From assembly GCA_036345935.2 (NCBI GenBank), contig JADWOT020001242.1:38020-102019 (forward strand): a DNA stretch of 64,000 nucleotides, read 5' to 3'. The notes under the pieces are model-generated. The model searched no databases, was not told where the DNA came from, and saw nothing but the letters and a program-made list of their open reading frames with translations. This document shows positions 1 through 10,769 of the stretch, one piece after another (position 1 is the first letter of the stretch; each line of letters begins with the position of its first letter). The position numbers and the translations under genes are program-made. This DNA is from Taenia hydatigena. Lineage: Eukaryota; Platyhelminthes; Cestoda; Cyclophyllidea; Taeniidae.

Positions 1-1339
1 AAAGCAAGCAACAAGATTAGGTAAGTGTAGAACAAAATCAATAAAGACATCTGAACTTGATGAATTATTAAAAGTAACTTTGTAATTCGGATTCCGAACC
101 TCAATTATTTGCGTGAAAAATTTATGCACATACGTTGATCGTCACATAAGTGTAATTAAAATCAACAATATTTATAGGTCCCGACCTGTGATACGTCAGC
201 CTTCAATGCATTGCCAACTTTTTCACCCAAATTATTATTACAGATGAAGCAATAGCTATGTGAATAGATTAAAATTTTTTCACCTCTGTCATCATTACCA
301 CCCTTGGTATCGCTTTCATCACTCTTCCAGTCCCATCAGGTTGCATTATCAATCTTCTGTACCAAACTTAGCACTTTTATCATTGGCAAAACCTTAATTT
401 TTTCGTAAAATTTACCATGGGAGCTAGGGCAAGATATTGCTGAATGAATTATACTGCCACGCTAATTTTTGATCAATTCAAATTTCAGGCGAACGAAATA
501 CGGCGCAGATCTACACACCTGTGCTATTTTGAGCTTACTTTTCCAAAACAGGTTCTTAATCATCAGTCGTGTCTAAATTTTATTTTATAACACGGGAAAT
601 CTCATAGTCACCAGGACTCCAAAAAATAGCTGGGCGTGGGATCAAAAAGACTGTCGAAGAGCTGGGAAGTGGATCACAGCTATGCGCTTATGTTGGCTCG
701 GTTCGCCCATCGAATTCATTCATAATGCACTGCGGTCATTTCTAAATATCAAATGTCTTACAATTGAACTGCACTTCACAGGTGCGGAAGGAACCTAGAT
801 TAGAGCAAAAGATATGACGCAGTTTGATTAACACGCATCCACTGCTTTTTCATCATGACACACTCTTTGCACAGCAACATGACATGATGCTGTAGTTTGA
901 CAGGAGACTCGCCTTCTCGGCACCCTAAAAAGCCGTCAGCCGGGACCTTATTAGTGTCCGTTTTAAATCAAAACCGAAAAAACATAAAGCTCATAGTGCT
1001 TGAGCTGCCTTGCTATTATTTCACATGTGTGGTGTCCTATGCATGCAGTGATATAAAGCACAAGTCAAAATCAAATTTTATTCAGATCTTTTCTACGGTG
1101 GTGAAACGGAGTGGCTCGTTAGTGATTAAATGTTTTTCTCAAAGCTGCTAAGTAATTTTGTTTAGTCAGTATTTAAGGTGCATTTTATGAGTATTCTGCT
1201 CCAGAAATCTGCAATTAACAAGTCTGCCGCGCATTATTAATTAAGCTTTCGAGTCTAAAGAGCAAAATCGATATGTTTCATGTTTGGCTATTGCTAATGT
1301 ACGCATGAGAAGCATGATAATAAACCACGAAATACAGCC
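1..1339. other. No supported feature
   Basis: AT-rich non-coding DNA. The only open frame above 80 codons, starting at 897, has no splice signals and no recognisable product. The last part, from about 1200, may already belong to repeat family E, but the similarity is too weak to set a boundary. Confidence 0.5.
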
Positions 1340-1990
1340 CATTTTACCTGAGTTATGCGCGAATTAATACTATAAACGAGATTCTGATTCCAAATCCATC
1401 ACTGAAGAGCCCATGTGTGGTAAGTTATGTACCAGCCAGAGGTGACACATTCTTGTGGATTTGAAGACCAACAATGCCGTTTCCATAAAGCGCTTCCTAG
1501 TAATTAAGATATGTTTCTAAAAATATATGAACCATTTCGCCAAAATTCATGATATTTTGGTGGCGTAAGTGATCCTAATTACCTACGAGGTGGAAAGCAG
1601 TTACCGCTAATGACCTTGAAAACGCTAAGCAAAATGATTAACTTAAAGACATGCTTCGCTTAACAGAATACGTGATTTACGGTAGTCCTATTTCTTAGGA
1701 TTCACAAACATTATATGTATCTCCTTTTTATTTTAAATAATACGCGGTGCATTCCATTTACCACGTATGCCCAAAGGAATATGTTTTTAAAAATTTGAAA
1801 ACAAGTAAATCATTAGTTATATGTATGCGCGCAGACATAGTAAGTTCTTTCGCTTGTTTGCACTCCACTCCATTTTTAAAAGGGGTGTAACAACAACGTT
1901 TCTTATCCATTCCTCTCAAATATCATAACTTCTTCAAATCTAGACATGGATCGTCCCTGCAGGCATAGCTCATATTATTCAGCGCTTTCC
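1340..1990 (+). repeat. E-family repeat at the outer end of the left arm
   Basis: Starts ACCTGAGTTATGCGC and contains GCAGTTACCGCTAATGACC at about 1600 and TACGCGGTGCATTCC at about 1741. The same landmarks in the same order occur at 18640-19310 and 25240-25800 without the rest of the arm. Such solitary copies of one end would fit a terminal repeat of a transposon, but no matching copy was found at the other end (about 9.3-9.7 kb). Confidence 0.6.
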
Positions 1991-1999
1991 TGATGTTAC

Positions 2000-2793
2000 A
2001 CCACATTCGGATTTCCGCTCTGAACTGAGCGGCCACCCAGTTAGTCACTCTCTAGTGGGCTATCCCTAAAAATCCGTTCTGCTAGGAGTTGCAGGGTCCT
2101 AGCATACGCATCATCATCGTCGCCTGGCTATTGACGGAGATGGGAAAATTCTTTAGCCAGCGGCTGCTCTCGCTGGTCATTGACAAGTTGAGCCAACGTC
2201 TTGCAGCACTGGTTAAGGTCGGCGTCAGGAGACACCCCTACATCAATCGCTACTGATAATAGCGCTTGTGAAAGAGCACGGAGGACCAGCGAGATTCTCT
2301 CCCACTGTGGATGTAAGTGGATGTTTAACTTAACGACTTTCTCCCAGTTCTCAAAGTTCATGCCTTTTTTGAAGTAAAGAAGGTCTGCCAACGCTGCCAC
2401 CAGTATAGACGACTCTCCCCTTCCTTGACTTAGTTTCTTCCACTCTTACTAATGGGAAGGTTGGTTGATTCTAGACAACTTTTTTATAAGCTGAAATAAG
2501 GTATGAGATAACTCGGTCGAAATATCTAAGACATGAGCGTCTCAGGCCCTAGGAAGTGACCACATTAGTCCACAATCAGACCAAAATTTTTTTCCTGCCC
2601 CTGGCCTAAAAAGCACATTTAAAGGACACGAGTTTCTTAGTAAGAGCAACGTATCACCTTCAGCCTTTTCCAGCCCCCAAGAAGTCGAAAAAAGGGCAGT
2701 CTTCGGGCAGAATGCACATTTATTTCACGCATCGACGACCCACCCAACGAAGGTACGGTGGAGGAGGACAAACTCATTTTCGGTTCCAAGGGA
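2000..2793 (-). pseudogene. Left arm, exon 2: Gag/capsid-like domain, broken
   Basis: This is the counterpart of 44072-44690. The acceptor AG is mutated to AA (GCCTAA ending at 2794). The frame is open from 2400 to 2128 (90 codons; LADLLYFKKGM, FENWEKVV, PQWERISLVL, DQREQPLAKEF) and has glutamate or glutamine at two places where the right arm has stops. It then hits a TAG where the right arm has lysine, and continues as PGDDDDAYARTLQLL. The TGA near exon codon 23 and the TAA after the SPLESD segment are shared with the right arm. About 145 extra bases at 2403-2547 separate the Cys-containing part from the capsid part and are either an insertion here or a deletion in the right arm. Confidence 0.6.
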
Positions 2794-3254
2794 TTAGGCA
2801 AGTGGGCCAGGTACGACTGGGTTAGTAGAAGTTGTGCGTACCTAGAACATATCAACCCCTTACAGCCTCAACGTACTAACAGTTCTGCACGTAGGCCGTG
2901 GCTTCTAATGGGGGAAACCTTAAGGCAATCTCAAAACACGCGGCTAGTCCAAGAGTATCGTCAGAAAATGTAAAATGAACCCCACCTAATCATTTGATCG
3001 GGAGAATCAACTAGTCAAAATTAAAAGTTTCCAGCAAATGAAGCAGATTGTTGAGTTGACAAATAAAATTGTAAACAATACATGTATACAATATATTAAA
3101 TGAAAGAAGGAAATAGTATGGGGAATATAATGGGCGAGTATGTAGAAAAGGGATGAAATGATATGAAGTGGCTGAAGATTGAGCATGACGAATGGGTAAT
3201 TAGGAGAGCATCAAAAGCTTACGAAAATAAGGAGCAGAAGACAGTAGTTATTGC

Positions 3255-3522
3255 CAGGAACTTAGCCACTCTCGTCTCAAATTCCGTAGCGATGGCCTAG
3301 GTTCGATTTAGGCTCCGTTTCATTTCCTTTAACCCTACTCTCGTGACCACCGAGGCAGCATTTGTGTTAGGCTGCTTCTAGCTCCTCCGGCAACCAGGTG
3401 TGCATAGCCTGCGGTGTTGCGTTGGATGGCGCAAGTTTTGCACATGCTTTGAACGCCGCCACTCTCTCTTCGTGACCCTCCAGTAATGGATCTGTCTGCA
3501 CTGCTGTCGGTGGTGCCGGTTG
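3255..3522 (-). pseudogene. Left arm, exon 1 of the Gag-like gene remnant
   Basis: This is the counterpart of 43318-43607. The acceptor (branch-like TACTAAAC, pyrimidines, CCTTAG) is intact immediately upstream of 3522. The donor is changed from GT to GC (CCTG|GCAATA at 3255/3254), and a 24-base stretch present in the right arm is missing. The first frame keeps an intact Pro/Ala-rich and acidic segment (TDPLLEGHEERVAAFKAC) where the right arm has a stop. The helical second half carries its own stop. Confidence 0.6.
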
Positions 3523-3727
3523 CTAAGGAATGCGAAAGAAACTTGTTTAGTAACATGACTTAAAAGCCGAAAATCTCATATATGCTTCTAACCTGCCAAC
3601 TGCTTGACCTGTGTTTTAGCTCCGCTTCCATATTCATTTGCTTTCAAAGGCCTTTAAATAATGTAGAAGCCTTGCAAAAGTAAATGGACCAATACATAGA
3701 TAGAAGAATGGATTGAGTATGGACGGA

Positions 3728-4066
3728 CTAGAGGGCCAATATACAGATGGCTGAACTGATTAAATAATTTAGCTTCGAATTTCTAATCAACTGATGAATG
3801 GTTTTCCTTATGCGCCATTTTGAGAAGCTTGAGATAACCTCAGGCACATCTTCCTCAACGCAGCAAACCAAAAAATATCCCCAAATGGTAGCCAAAAACA
3901 CATTCGTACTGGAGAGATGAATTGGGGTAGGTGAACTGGTAAGCAGATTTGGCTCTTGGATAGATCCCTTACAAACGGCACATTCTACAGCAACTCTAAT
4001 TTCAAAGATGATTTCGAAGAAGCAACGGGACAGATAGCATAAAACTAAGAACATGTTCCATAACAT
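3728..4066 (-). pseudogene. Arm-conserved frame with ECAVCKG motif (left copy)
   Basis: An open frame of 112 codons lies upstream of the Gag-like exons on the same strand. It contains VAVECAVCKGSIQ, then a hydrophobic run ending WGYFLVCC, then EEDVPEVISSFS. The right arm has the same frame from 42811 with a frameshift before the last third. Conservation at the protein level is clear, but the DNA identity between arms is high enough that this does not prove coding. I do not recognise the family. The paired cysteines could suggest metal binding, but only one CxxC is present. Confidence 0.35.
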
Positions 4067-4787
4067 TCATTCTGGAGGAGGCGCGTTTAGTCTACACTGA
4101 ATGCCACTGCAATAAGATTGAATTTGCGTACCTCGGCAGCAACAAGAAACTAGAGCCGGGAAACGACTAGATTACATTACATAAAAAGGTGGTTTGTACT
4201 TTATCCGCGTTGTAGAGAGAAGGTTCAGTCAACTGGAAGGAATAACCACTTTATTCGTCACTTGACAAAGTAAAGAGCGCACGCTTGTCCACTCATGAAA
4301 AGTGATTAAGGCACAGATATTTCCAGCGTTCACTCCTACAAACTGAGGTGGCGCTCAACCATGCCTCATCCTTGCAAGTATCGCTGAATTCTGAGCGAAA
4401 AGTATTCCAAAGAAAAAAACCCGCTATTAACCAAAATAACCCTCCTGCTGATAGAGGGGAGGCGCGTTTCATTGCTTGGAATGAGATGACAAGGCATAAA
4501 TATCATCCCGATTCGAAATAGCTAAAGATATTGGCCTCAAATAAACAGCCTTAACAAGGCTGTTTGACGTAATAACATCTGACAGGCGTAGACTTACCCC
4601 ATAGAGAGGAGCAGAAACGCCTGCCTACGGAACCTCCAGATACTCGCAGTCTTCCCTGCATTGGTGGTCAAGCGCCTTCACCTAAAGGTCGTTGAACAGG
4701 GACAAATGCTTAGCGATTAATAAGGTCACGCCTATTATCAATCGTTAACCAAATAAAAAAAGCAAAAGAGTACGAACTTTAACCAAG

Positions 4788-5123
4788 GTGGTTTGCGAAA
4801 GTACGAAGGCACTATCGCCACTTTATAAGCTTTTATTATCACTACATCATTTCAATCCACAACACGAGCCCCTGCCTACAGTGAACAAGCCCCGCACACT
4901 TTTGTCGTTGAAGGCAAAACAAAAGCGCAATAGGCAGTCGACGCTTCGCCTTTACCGATGCAGTCTTCGAACCAACCGTACTTTTGTATTTCTCAGCCAA
5001 CTGTCGACACCAATACCTGGTGCTAACCACAAAGAGCTTGAGCAGAAATTATTAAATAAGAGGAATAAGGAGGGAAATCATAGTGTTCATGTACGTCACG
5101 GCGCATTTCCAATGGGCGGGTGA
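4788..5123 (+). pseudogene. Arm-conserved frame, opposite strand to the Gag-like gene (left copy)
   Basis: A frame of 111 codons, rich in lysine and arginine, with LLLSLHHFNPQHEPLPT near its start and FVFLSQLSTPIPG, then KELEQKLLNKRNKEG. The right arm preserves the same frame on its - strand (42124-41834) with a 14-codon deletion in phase. The length difference being a multiple of three hints that this frame mattered, but the opposite strand is also partly open. Product unknown. Confidence 0.3.
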
Positions 5124-5828
5124 TTCAACAATGATTCACTAACGCTTACGGTTCTCAAGAAGTTTTTCCAAAACACCTTCAGGTTACATCGAATCTTATC
5201 GAGTAGACAGATAATAGCCACCACCGATTCGCCGCGAGCATCTGCGCCTAAAGTCCAGCGTGCACGCACTTATACATACAGGCCGTAGTCTTTTAGACAG
5301 GAAGTGGTGAGTGCTTTAGACCTACGAAGTGACGTATGTGTGAGCAATTCAGTGGTAAATACAATGAAGTGTTTATTTGCATAGCGTTTGTGGCAATATA
5401 TATCAATCTTCATTATGAACTATTCGCCCAGTCGGACAGACATTCAAGAAACCACCATACACGCGTACAAAAAGTGTTAGAACAAAATATTCATGAACAT
5501 CAAATCCTACTTTGCCGAATACGATGCGAAAACTTGGCGAAAGCCTAGCTTTTGCTCCAGTTTTAGAAACAATTTAAACCCCATTCAGTCTCAGCCAGTG
5601 GGTATGGAAAATCGGAGCGAGAACACCTGATTACCCTGCCAGTAGTGGTTCATGTGTTCCCCAATTCCTAATAACCCATTAAACATTTGCCAACAACGAA
5701 GGATAGTTTGCGTGCCGTGGACAGAACAGCGGCCTGGGATTTCTGGTACCAGACTGTAAAGTGATCACGATGCAAGACCAGAACCAACGCAACTCAAAAT
5801 ATGCCGTCAAGGACTAGGACTCCATACA

Positions 5829-6005
5829 ATGAGTGGCGCAAGTCTGCTACAGAATACGATCACCCGTTATCAGCGATCAGGTAGCCATTCCGATATTTTG
5901 AAATCTTGGCAGGCAAGAGCAACTCATGCAGGGGCTGCTTTTCTAGGAACCACGATGGATTTCGGAAAACACAACAGTAGCGATGGAAAATCGAATTCCA
6001 CAAAT
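5829..6005 (-). pseudogene. Arm-conserved frame, GYLIA motif (left copy)
   Basis: Counterpart of 40819-41016, reading NPSWF, then SKYRNGYLIADNG followed by a TGA codon, then SVADLRHSLYG. The + strand is also open here (frame at 5829-6011), so strand choice rests on the company of the other same-strand frames. Confidence 0.25.
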
Positions 6006-6416
6006 AAGTAGAAGTCGAATAATGAGAGCCTTCAACGCCTTTTGACTAGCTTGAGAAATAACAAAGGCAAGTATTTAAGCTGAATTGCAATAACCAGTTA
6101 ATAGCAAAATGAAGGTCTAGTTAAATTCGATCAACGTTTGTAATGGGAAAGAGAAGACTTGCAGTTTGGACAAAACAGGCGTCTCTGAATCCCTCCTTCT
6201 CTTTCCGCACGACAACAACGATCGACTGAGCCACTTGTGCTCCAGGTCCCACCACCCCCAGAGATCATTCTATCTTTCACCCCAGATGTCCTGACTATCG
6301 ATAACACACTGACGAGCCGCGTTACCAAATTCAAAGCCGCACCGAAAGACACTGAAGCAGAGGTGACAACAGAACTATCAGCATTGCTGCCTTGATTCCA
6401 GGAGAATTAAGAGTCA

Positions 6417-6989
6417 TCAGCAAATCGGTAGCAGCATCGACCTGCCACTTCCCAACGTAGTCATGGATCCACGCCACCTGGAACAAAGCATAGTTGGTGG
6501 GCGAGAGTTATTGGTGGAATGACGATTTTGGTGAAAGAGGGACACAATGGGAAAGACTAATTTAAAGACGCGGTGGTTATTCGCCTTTATACTGGAGACG
6601 GTACTTGCGCGAGCGCTAAGTATGGCATAAGGAAATAGATATGTTAGGGAGGTTGTTAGCGGTCCCAAGTTGACGGTTCTGATGGCGATACAGTAGCAAG
6701 ACGCCCAAGGAGGTACGGACGTGCTGGTATCGGCCACTACTTTTGCCTCATCACAATCCTTACCTCTAAGGAAAGTAGGGATAAGGGTGAAGCGGAGATC
6801 ATTTGTTAATAGGGTATCAAGTTCGTGAATGAAAGTGACAGCATGGAAGATGAATAAACTAACCATAAGGCACCGAAGAGTACCTATATGCTCTAAAGCA
6901 AGGACAAGAACCGAAAACCAACCGAAACTAACGGCAGGGTAAGGCAAAATTAAAGAGGCATTTGTAAGCAAATACAACCACACGAACAC
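6417..6989 (-). pseudogene. Arm-conserved hydrophobic frame, longest in the window (left copy)
   Basis: An open frame of 190 codons on the same strand as the Gag-like gene. Its first ~70 residues are hydrophobic (VSFGWFSVLVLALE, then SLFIFHAVTFIH), compatible with membrane segments. The later part reads ILSARASTVSSIKANNHRVF and FHQNRHSTNN. The right arm matches both parts at 39876-40148 and about 40190-40380 but has stops between them. The opposite strand also has a conserved stretch (TILVKEGHNGKD, then RLYTGDGT) broken by a stop shared by both arms. No known family recognised; transcription direction uncertain. Confidence 0.3.
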
Positions 6990-7232
6990 TATGCTGAATT
7001 CGAGAAATAGACTAGTTCAATATTCGTACTTGTCTCCCTCACAGTGTGCTAAGTGGGCGCAACGTTTTTACTTTATTCCCCGAGGTAATACCTGTGGCCA
7101 AATGAACGTCAAGATCACTTCTGATCGCTTACATAAGTGTGTTCACCAACAATTATTTTTTCTCGTAAATTCATATGAACAAATTTTACCCCACATTGAG
7201 TACTCGGCGTGACTAAGAGGCATCTGCCTCCT

Positions 7233-7251
7233 CTCCCCCCACCCCCCCCAC
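7233..7251. repeat. C-rich tract
   Basis: Runs of six and eight C separated by one A, inside the left arm. The right-arm equivalent near 39644-39655 is a shorter G-rich stretch, so this tract has expanded. Confidence 0.8.
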
Positions 7252-8658
7252 AACGCACGAACACAATGCTTTCTGACGTGTACTTGACAATCCTTGCAGC
7301 CATCTTCGACTTAACGCAATGACACAGGCCGAGCAACACAAAAAACCACTTTTTATTTAGAGACACCGATTCAACCCACCAAATCAATTCTGATGGCAAT
7401 CAGTACTCCATTAATCTTCTTTTTTCCGATTCCGTCCCCAAAATAAGTGGAATATTAGGAAACAAATCAGAGACATTAGATGCCAATGGCAACGCTACAA
7501 GGATTCAACAAAAATACAGAGGAGAATATAAGATAAATCACAACAGATACTATTACGATACAGCTCCACGAAAGAAGAAGTAAACCAACGAGGCATAAGG
7601 TGGACGATACGGTTCAACATGTTTACTGGCTGGCTTGTTTTCAACGCATGCAGCATCCACCTATAAAGACGTCTGGATGGCTGAATCATACAGTACGCTA
7701 CAGAAAAGAAATCAACTCTTAAGATATGACCACTTACCCATTAAAATTGCTCACATAAAAGAAGTCTAATAATCCACCCAGATAGATATGCTTATAGGAC
7801 TTCAAATCAGTTATTTATAATATACCAATGGGGAAGACGTTCTAGAGTAGGTATAAGGCCCATTTGAAATAAACAGCACGCCAAATATATGTAAGGTTAG
7901 TAATTGAGAGGCGAACACTTACCTCAGCCCTTACCCGAAATTCCACCAGGGGCGCAATCTTTTAAGAGTCCGCCTTCGCCGCATGTTCGTTGCCATGGTA
8001 CTACAGTTCTCTGCCCCATAGAAAGAGAGCTTAATGAATCACACGTTTTCAAAATGAGCAACAAGCCTCACATAGAAGGATGCGAGCTCTTTCAGCGCAA
8101 CAATGACTGTACAGCACAGAGGAGACATTTACCATACCCTTTGCAACTAAGAGGTCGAAAACACCAATCCCTCTTAAAAGCAGAGAAACTATGCCCATAC
8201 ACGGGAATCCTTCCGATTTGCAACCAGCATAGCTGCTTTTGTTACAGCACTTGGAAAAGATTTACCTAGAGGAAAATCAAAATCCTGCGTAAACACGCTT
8301 ACGTTAGACCATGAGGCGGAAGTAAAGTATCGACTTATGGTTTTGGCACTTTTGAATCCAAATTGTTTTGCATCTACTCCCCCACCTACAGTGAGACGAT
8401 GTTTGGTGTCACTGCCTCACTCAGTAAAAAAATGGGTGAGCCACACCCGAACCGGTCCGCCACCTCCAAGAGTAAAAACTACTCATCTATTCACCAAAGT
8501 CAACATGAAATCCTTCATTTTCGCTCGCCATTGAAGTCAGCGAATTCTTTATCGACTAGAGTAAGGAAAAGGATGTGCCGAAAAAGCTCTAGCTGATAAG
8601 CGGATCCTCACGCTTAACAACCGGGACAGCTAAAACTCACAGTTTTCAGCTCAGCAAT

Positions 8659-8916
8659 GTGCCGAAAGACGAAACTCGAGGCAATGCTTTACATAATGTG
8701 GTTGATGCATCGTCTGCACACCGGCTCCTTAGCTCAACTGTTTGGTTTCATCAAACAAATACCACGGAACCACAAACATTGTCCAACCCATCTGAAACAG
8801 TTCGACTGCCCTCAAGTGGTGAATCCGTCGTTTTAGCATGCAAATTCTTGCTCGAAAATGAAAAGCTGGCAACGGATGATAAAGAACCAGGTACCCTACC
8901 CTCCGCTACAATTTGA
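8659..8916 (+). pseudogene. Arm-conserved frame, ETVRLPSSGES motif (left copy)
   Basis: An 85-codon frame with SAHRLLSSTVWFHQTN, SETVRLPSSGESVVLACKF and LLENEKLATDDK. The right arm matches at 38179-37958 on the - strand, including KTVRLPSSGKSIALVCKF and LLKNEKLITDDKK. It lies on the opposite strand to the Gag-like gene. Both copies start with different ATGs, so the start is undefined. Product unknown. Confidence 0.3.
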
Positions 8917-9683
8917 AGACATAAAATCACTAGAAGCAGCAGGCGCCATCCCTTTGTAAAAAGTACTTGGAGTAAATAGGTGTGGTCTACACCAGACTTT
9001 AATCATGCAATTCAATGGAATTCAAGTAAATCACGACAAGCATTACACTGACCATGAATTCGGCAGGCCTCAAAAATCGCTAGCCGCACATTCATGCCAG
9101 CATAAGGGTTTAGCTATGAACATACATATGCATATGTTACATAGGACGCGAATTTTCACAGCAAATAGTCACATACCTCGATTCATTAGCGCAAACAGCA
9201 AACCACGCGAAACAACGATCGCACTAGAACCCAGAATCTTGCACATACCGCCAAAGGCACGAAAAGGGTATTGGGTGTGGTAAAAGCATAATACGTTTCA
9301 CAGGAATTGTTATTTAAATTAGGATTCACAATAAATAAATAACTTGCTTTTTATATACATAAAAAATGAGCACTTAAAAAAGTGCGGTTTTAAAAATTAT
9401 TGGAAAGAGACTTTAAGACGATGCTTCGCAGTTTTAATGATTATTGGTAACAATAAAGACTTTCCCTGTGATTCTTGTCCTTACTTGTAAATCTTTTTTT
9501 AGCTTTACCGTTTTGCTTCTGGTTTTTCTAACTACCGCATTAAACAATAATGATGCTTTTGAGCAATGCTCATGTATCTTTAAACATATCTTTTGGGCGG
9601 GAGGCAAGAACACAGCTTGAATCCTTCATCAAAGACAATAAAAACGTTTCGGAACTGTCGCATTTGTAACGTCCGTAAGCTAC

Positions 9684-9840
9684 TTCGAGGGCAAAAGAAG
9701 TCAGAATGCTAGGTTAGAATATATACCTATTTAACGGGCAGAGGAAAATAAGCTGCTGAGGCCATCTTACGCAACTAAGGCGATATGGCCACCTCTGTCA
9801 TCCTGGCCGAAATTGGTCAATTCAAACAAACAAAGGACTA
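9684..9840 (+). repeat. S-family short repeat, forward copy
   Basis: Begins TTCGAGGGCAAAAG, passes through an AT-rich ATATAT segment, then a more GC-rich middle ending GGCCACCTCTGTCATCC, and ends AAACAAAGGACTAC. Forward orientation is defined by this order. It sits just outside the left arm and next to an M-family copy. Confidence 0.75.
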
Positions 9841-9879
9841 CATTACCCTGCACCTCTTTCGAGTGTCGTACCCGGCGCG

Positions 9880-10345
9880 TCCCCTGGTACATGTCCTAAG
9901 TCACCTGCAAGAGGCACCCACGAGCTAACCATGCCAGTCTTTGACATTCGACGTGGTTGAGGCGGTGCCTGACATTAACATCAGAGATCTCTCTTGGCAG
10001 TGCATTAGACTTCGAGATTCGCTTGGCTTAGGGACAAAGTTCAGAATAAGTTGTTCTGCCGACCATCAGTATGCCCGTGTGGGGGCGTTAGCACGCCGAA
10101 CCCCTTAAGCAAGTATATTAGGGGTAATCTTCGAAACGGAACTTCCCAGGTGGTCTATGGCTAGTGTTGCTTCAGGTGTTGATAGTTTTCTTGTAGAACA
10201 CGGAGATGGGGTAGACGCCGGAGGCGGGCGTCATTCTTGGCCCATCCGTCGCACATACACTTTCTTCGCACCGCTGCAACATGTCGTAAGCGGTAGAGAT
10301 CAAGATAAAAACCCCATTGAGTCGAGTCCGCTTTTCGCTGCCACC
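9880..10345 (+). repeat. M-family repeat with a decayed open frame
   Basis: Collinear with 28598-28185 read in reverse. It includes a short conserved block around 9890-10030, the junction TTAAGCAAGTATATTAGGGG, then a frame starting MAS at 10157 (SFLVEHGDGVDAGGGR). The equivalent frame on the - strand at 28380 reads SFLVEHGEGIDAGGGR. I associate this frame, from memory only, with repeat-derived translations in diphyllobothriid tapeworms. It is unlikely to be a functional protein. Confidence 0.7.
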
Positions 10346-10354
10346 AATGTGGCG

Positions 10355-10495
10355 TCCCAATTATTCAGAACTCTGTTCCAAAGCCAAACGAAAATCGAAG
10401 TTCAATGCACTGCCAATAGAGATATCTGACGTTGGTGTCAAGCACCGCCTCGACCGCGTCGAATGTCGGCGACTGGCGTGGTTAGCTCGTGAGTA
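10355..10495 (-). repeat. Inverted partial copy of the M-family 5' block
   Basis: Reverse complement of the block at about 9890-10030 (for example GACGTTGGTGTCAAGCACCGCCT against its partner). The locus can form a long hairpin with a ~330-base loop. The M copy at 28 kb has no such extra arm. Confidence 0.7.
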
Positions 10496-10589
10496 CTTTC
10501 TGTAGCACTGAGTATGTTGTGATGGTTGACGCGAAAGGTGTACCAAGGGGCGCGTCGGGGCTCCGCGCGAAAGGGGAGAGGAACGATGT

Positions 10590-10757
10590 AGTACTTTGAT
10601 TGCTGGCATTATTGGCTTTGGTCAAATAAACAGAGATAGATGTATGGCTTTAGCTGCGTAGGCTGTCCTCAGGGCCATATTAGTGGCTTATCTCCTTCTG
10701 TCCATGGAATATATATATTCTACTCTAGCATCCTGCCTTCTTTTGCTTTCGAACGAG
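10590..10757 (-). repeat. S-family short repeat, reverse copy
   Basis: Reverse orientation: GTAGTACTTTGATTG at the low end, GCTGCGTAGGCTGTCCTCAGG inside, and GCCTTCTTTTGCTTTCGAA at the high end. With 9684-9840 it brackets the M-family copy as an inverted pair. Confidence 0.75.
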
Positions 10758-10769
10758 CCTCAGAGCGCC

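Larger units (their letters stand above)
1700..9680 (-). repeat. Left arm of an ~8 kb inverted repeat pair
   Basis: This stretch matches 36775-45035 as its reverse complement, in the same order from end to end. Paired landmarks include 1705/45015, 2400/44325, 3522/43318, 4066/42780, 6975/39870, 8800/38080 and 9585/37298. The coordinate sums stay between about 46,725 and 46,890. A 120-base stretch at 2881-3000 differs from its partner at roughly one base in ten; other parts are more diverged. The Gag-like gene remnant reads on the - strand here. An extra ~145 bases at about 2403-2547 are absent from the right arm. Beyond 1700 the sequence continues into family E, which the right arm lacks. No long terminal repeat pair was found, so I call it a repeat arm rather than a typed transposon. 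It could be a transposon copy or one side of an inverted segmental duplication. Confidence 0.85.

Noticed and set aside
2637..2855. Open frame with the SSSTVPSLGGSSMREINVHSA motif, repeated at 44064-44246
   Set aside because: It overlaps the Gag-like exon 2 in another frame. Its conservation is explained by the high DNA identity of the arms.
3335..3556. Open frame starting MLLNKFLSH, repeated at 43283
   Set aside because: It starts in the branch and acceptor region of the preceding intron. The neighbouring frame that begins at the splice acceptor is more protein-like.
1700..9680. Calling the arms a complete LTR retrotransposon
   Set aside because: No reverse transcriptase, RNase H, integrase or protease motif and no paired terminal repeats were seen; the Gag-like gene is spliced and lies near one end.
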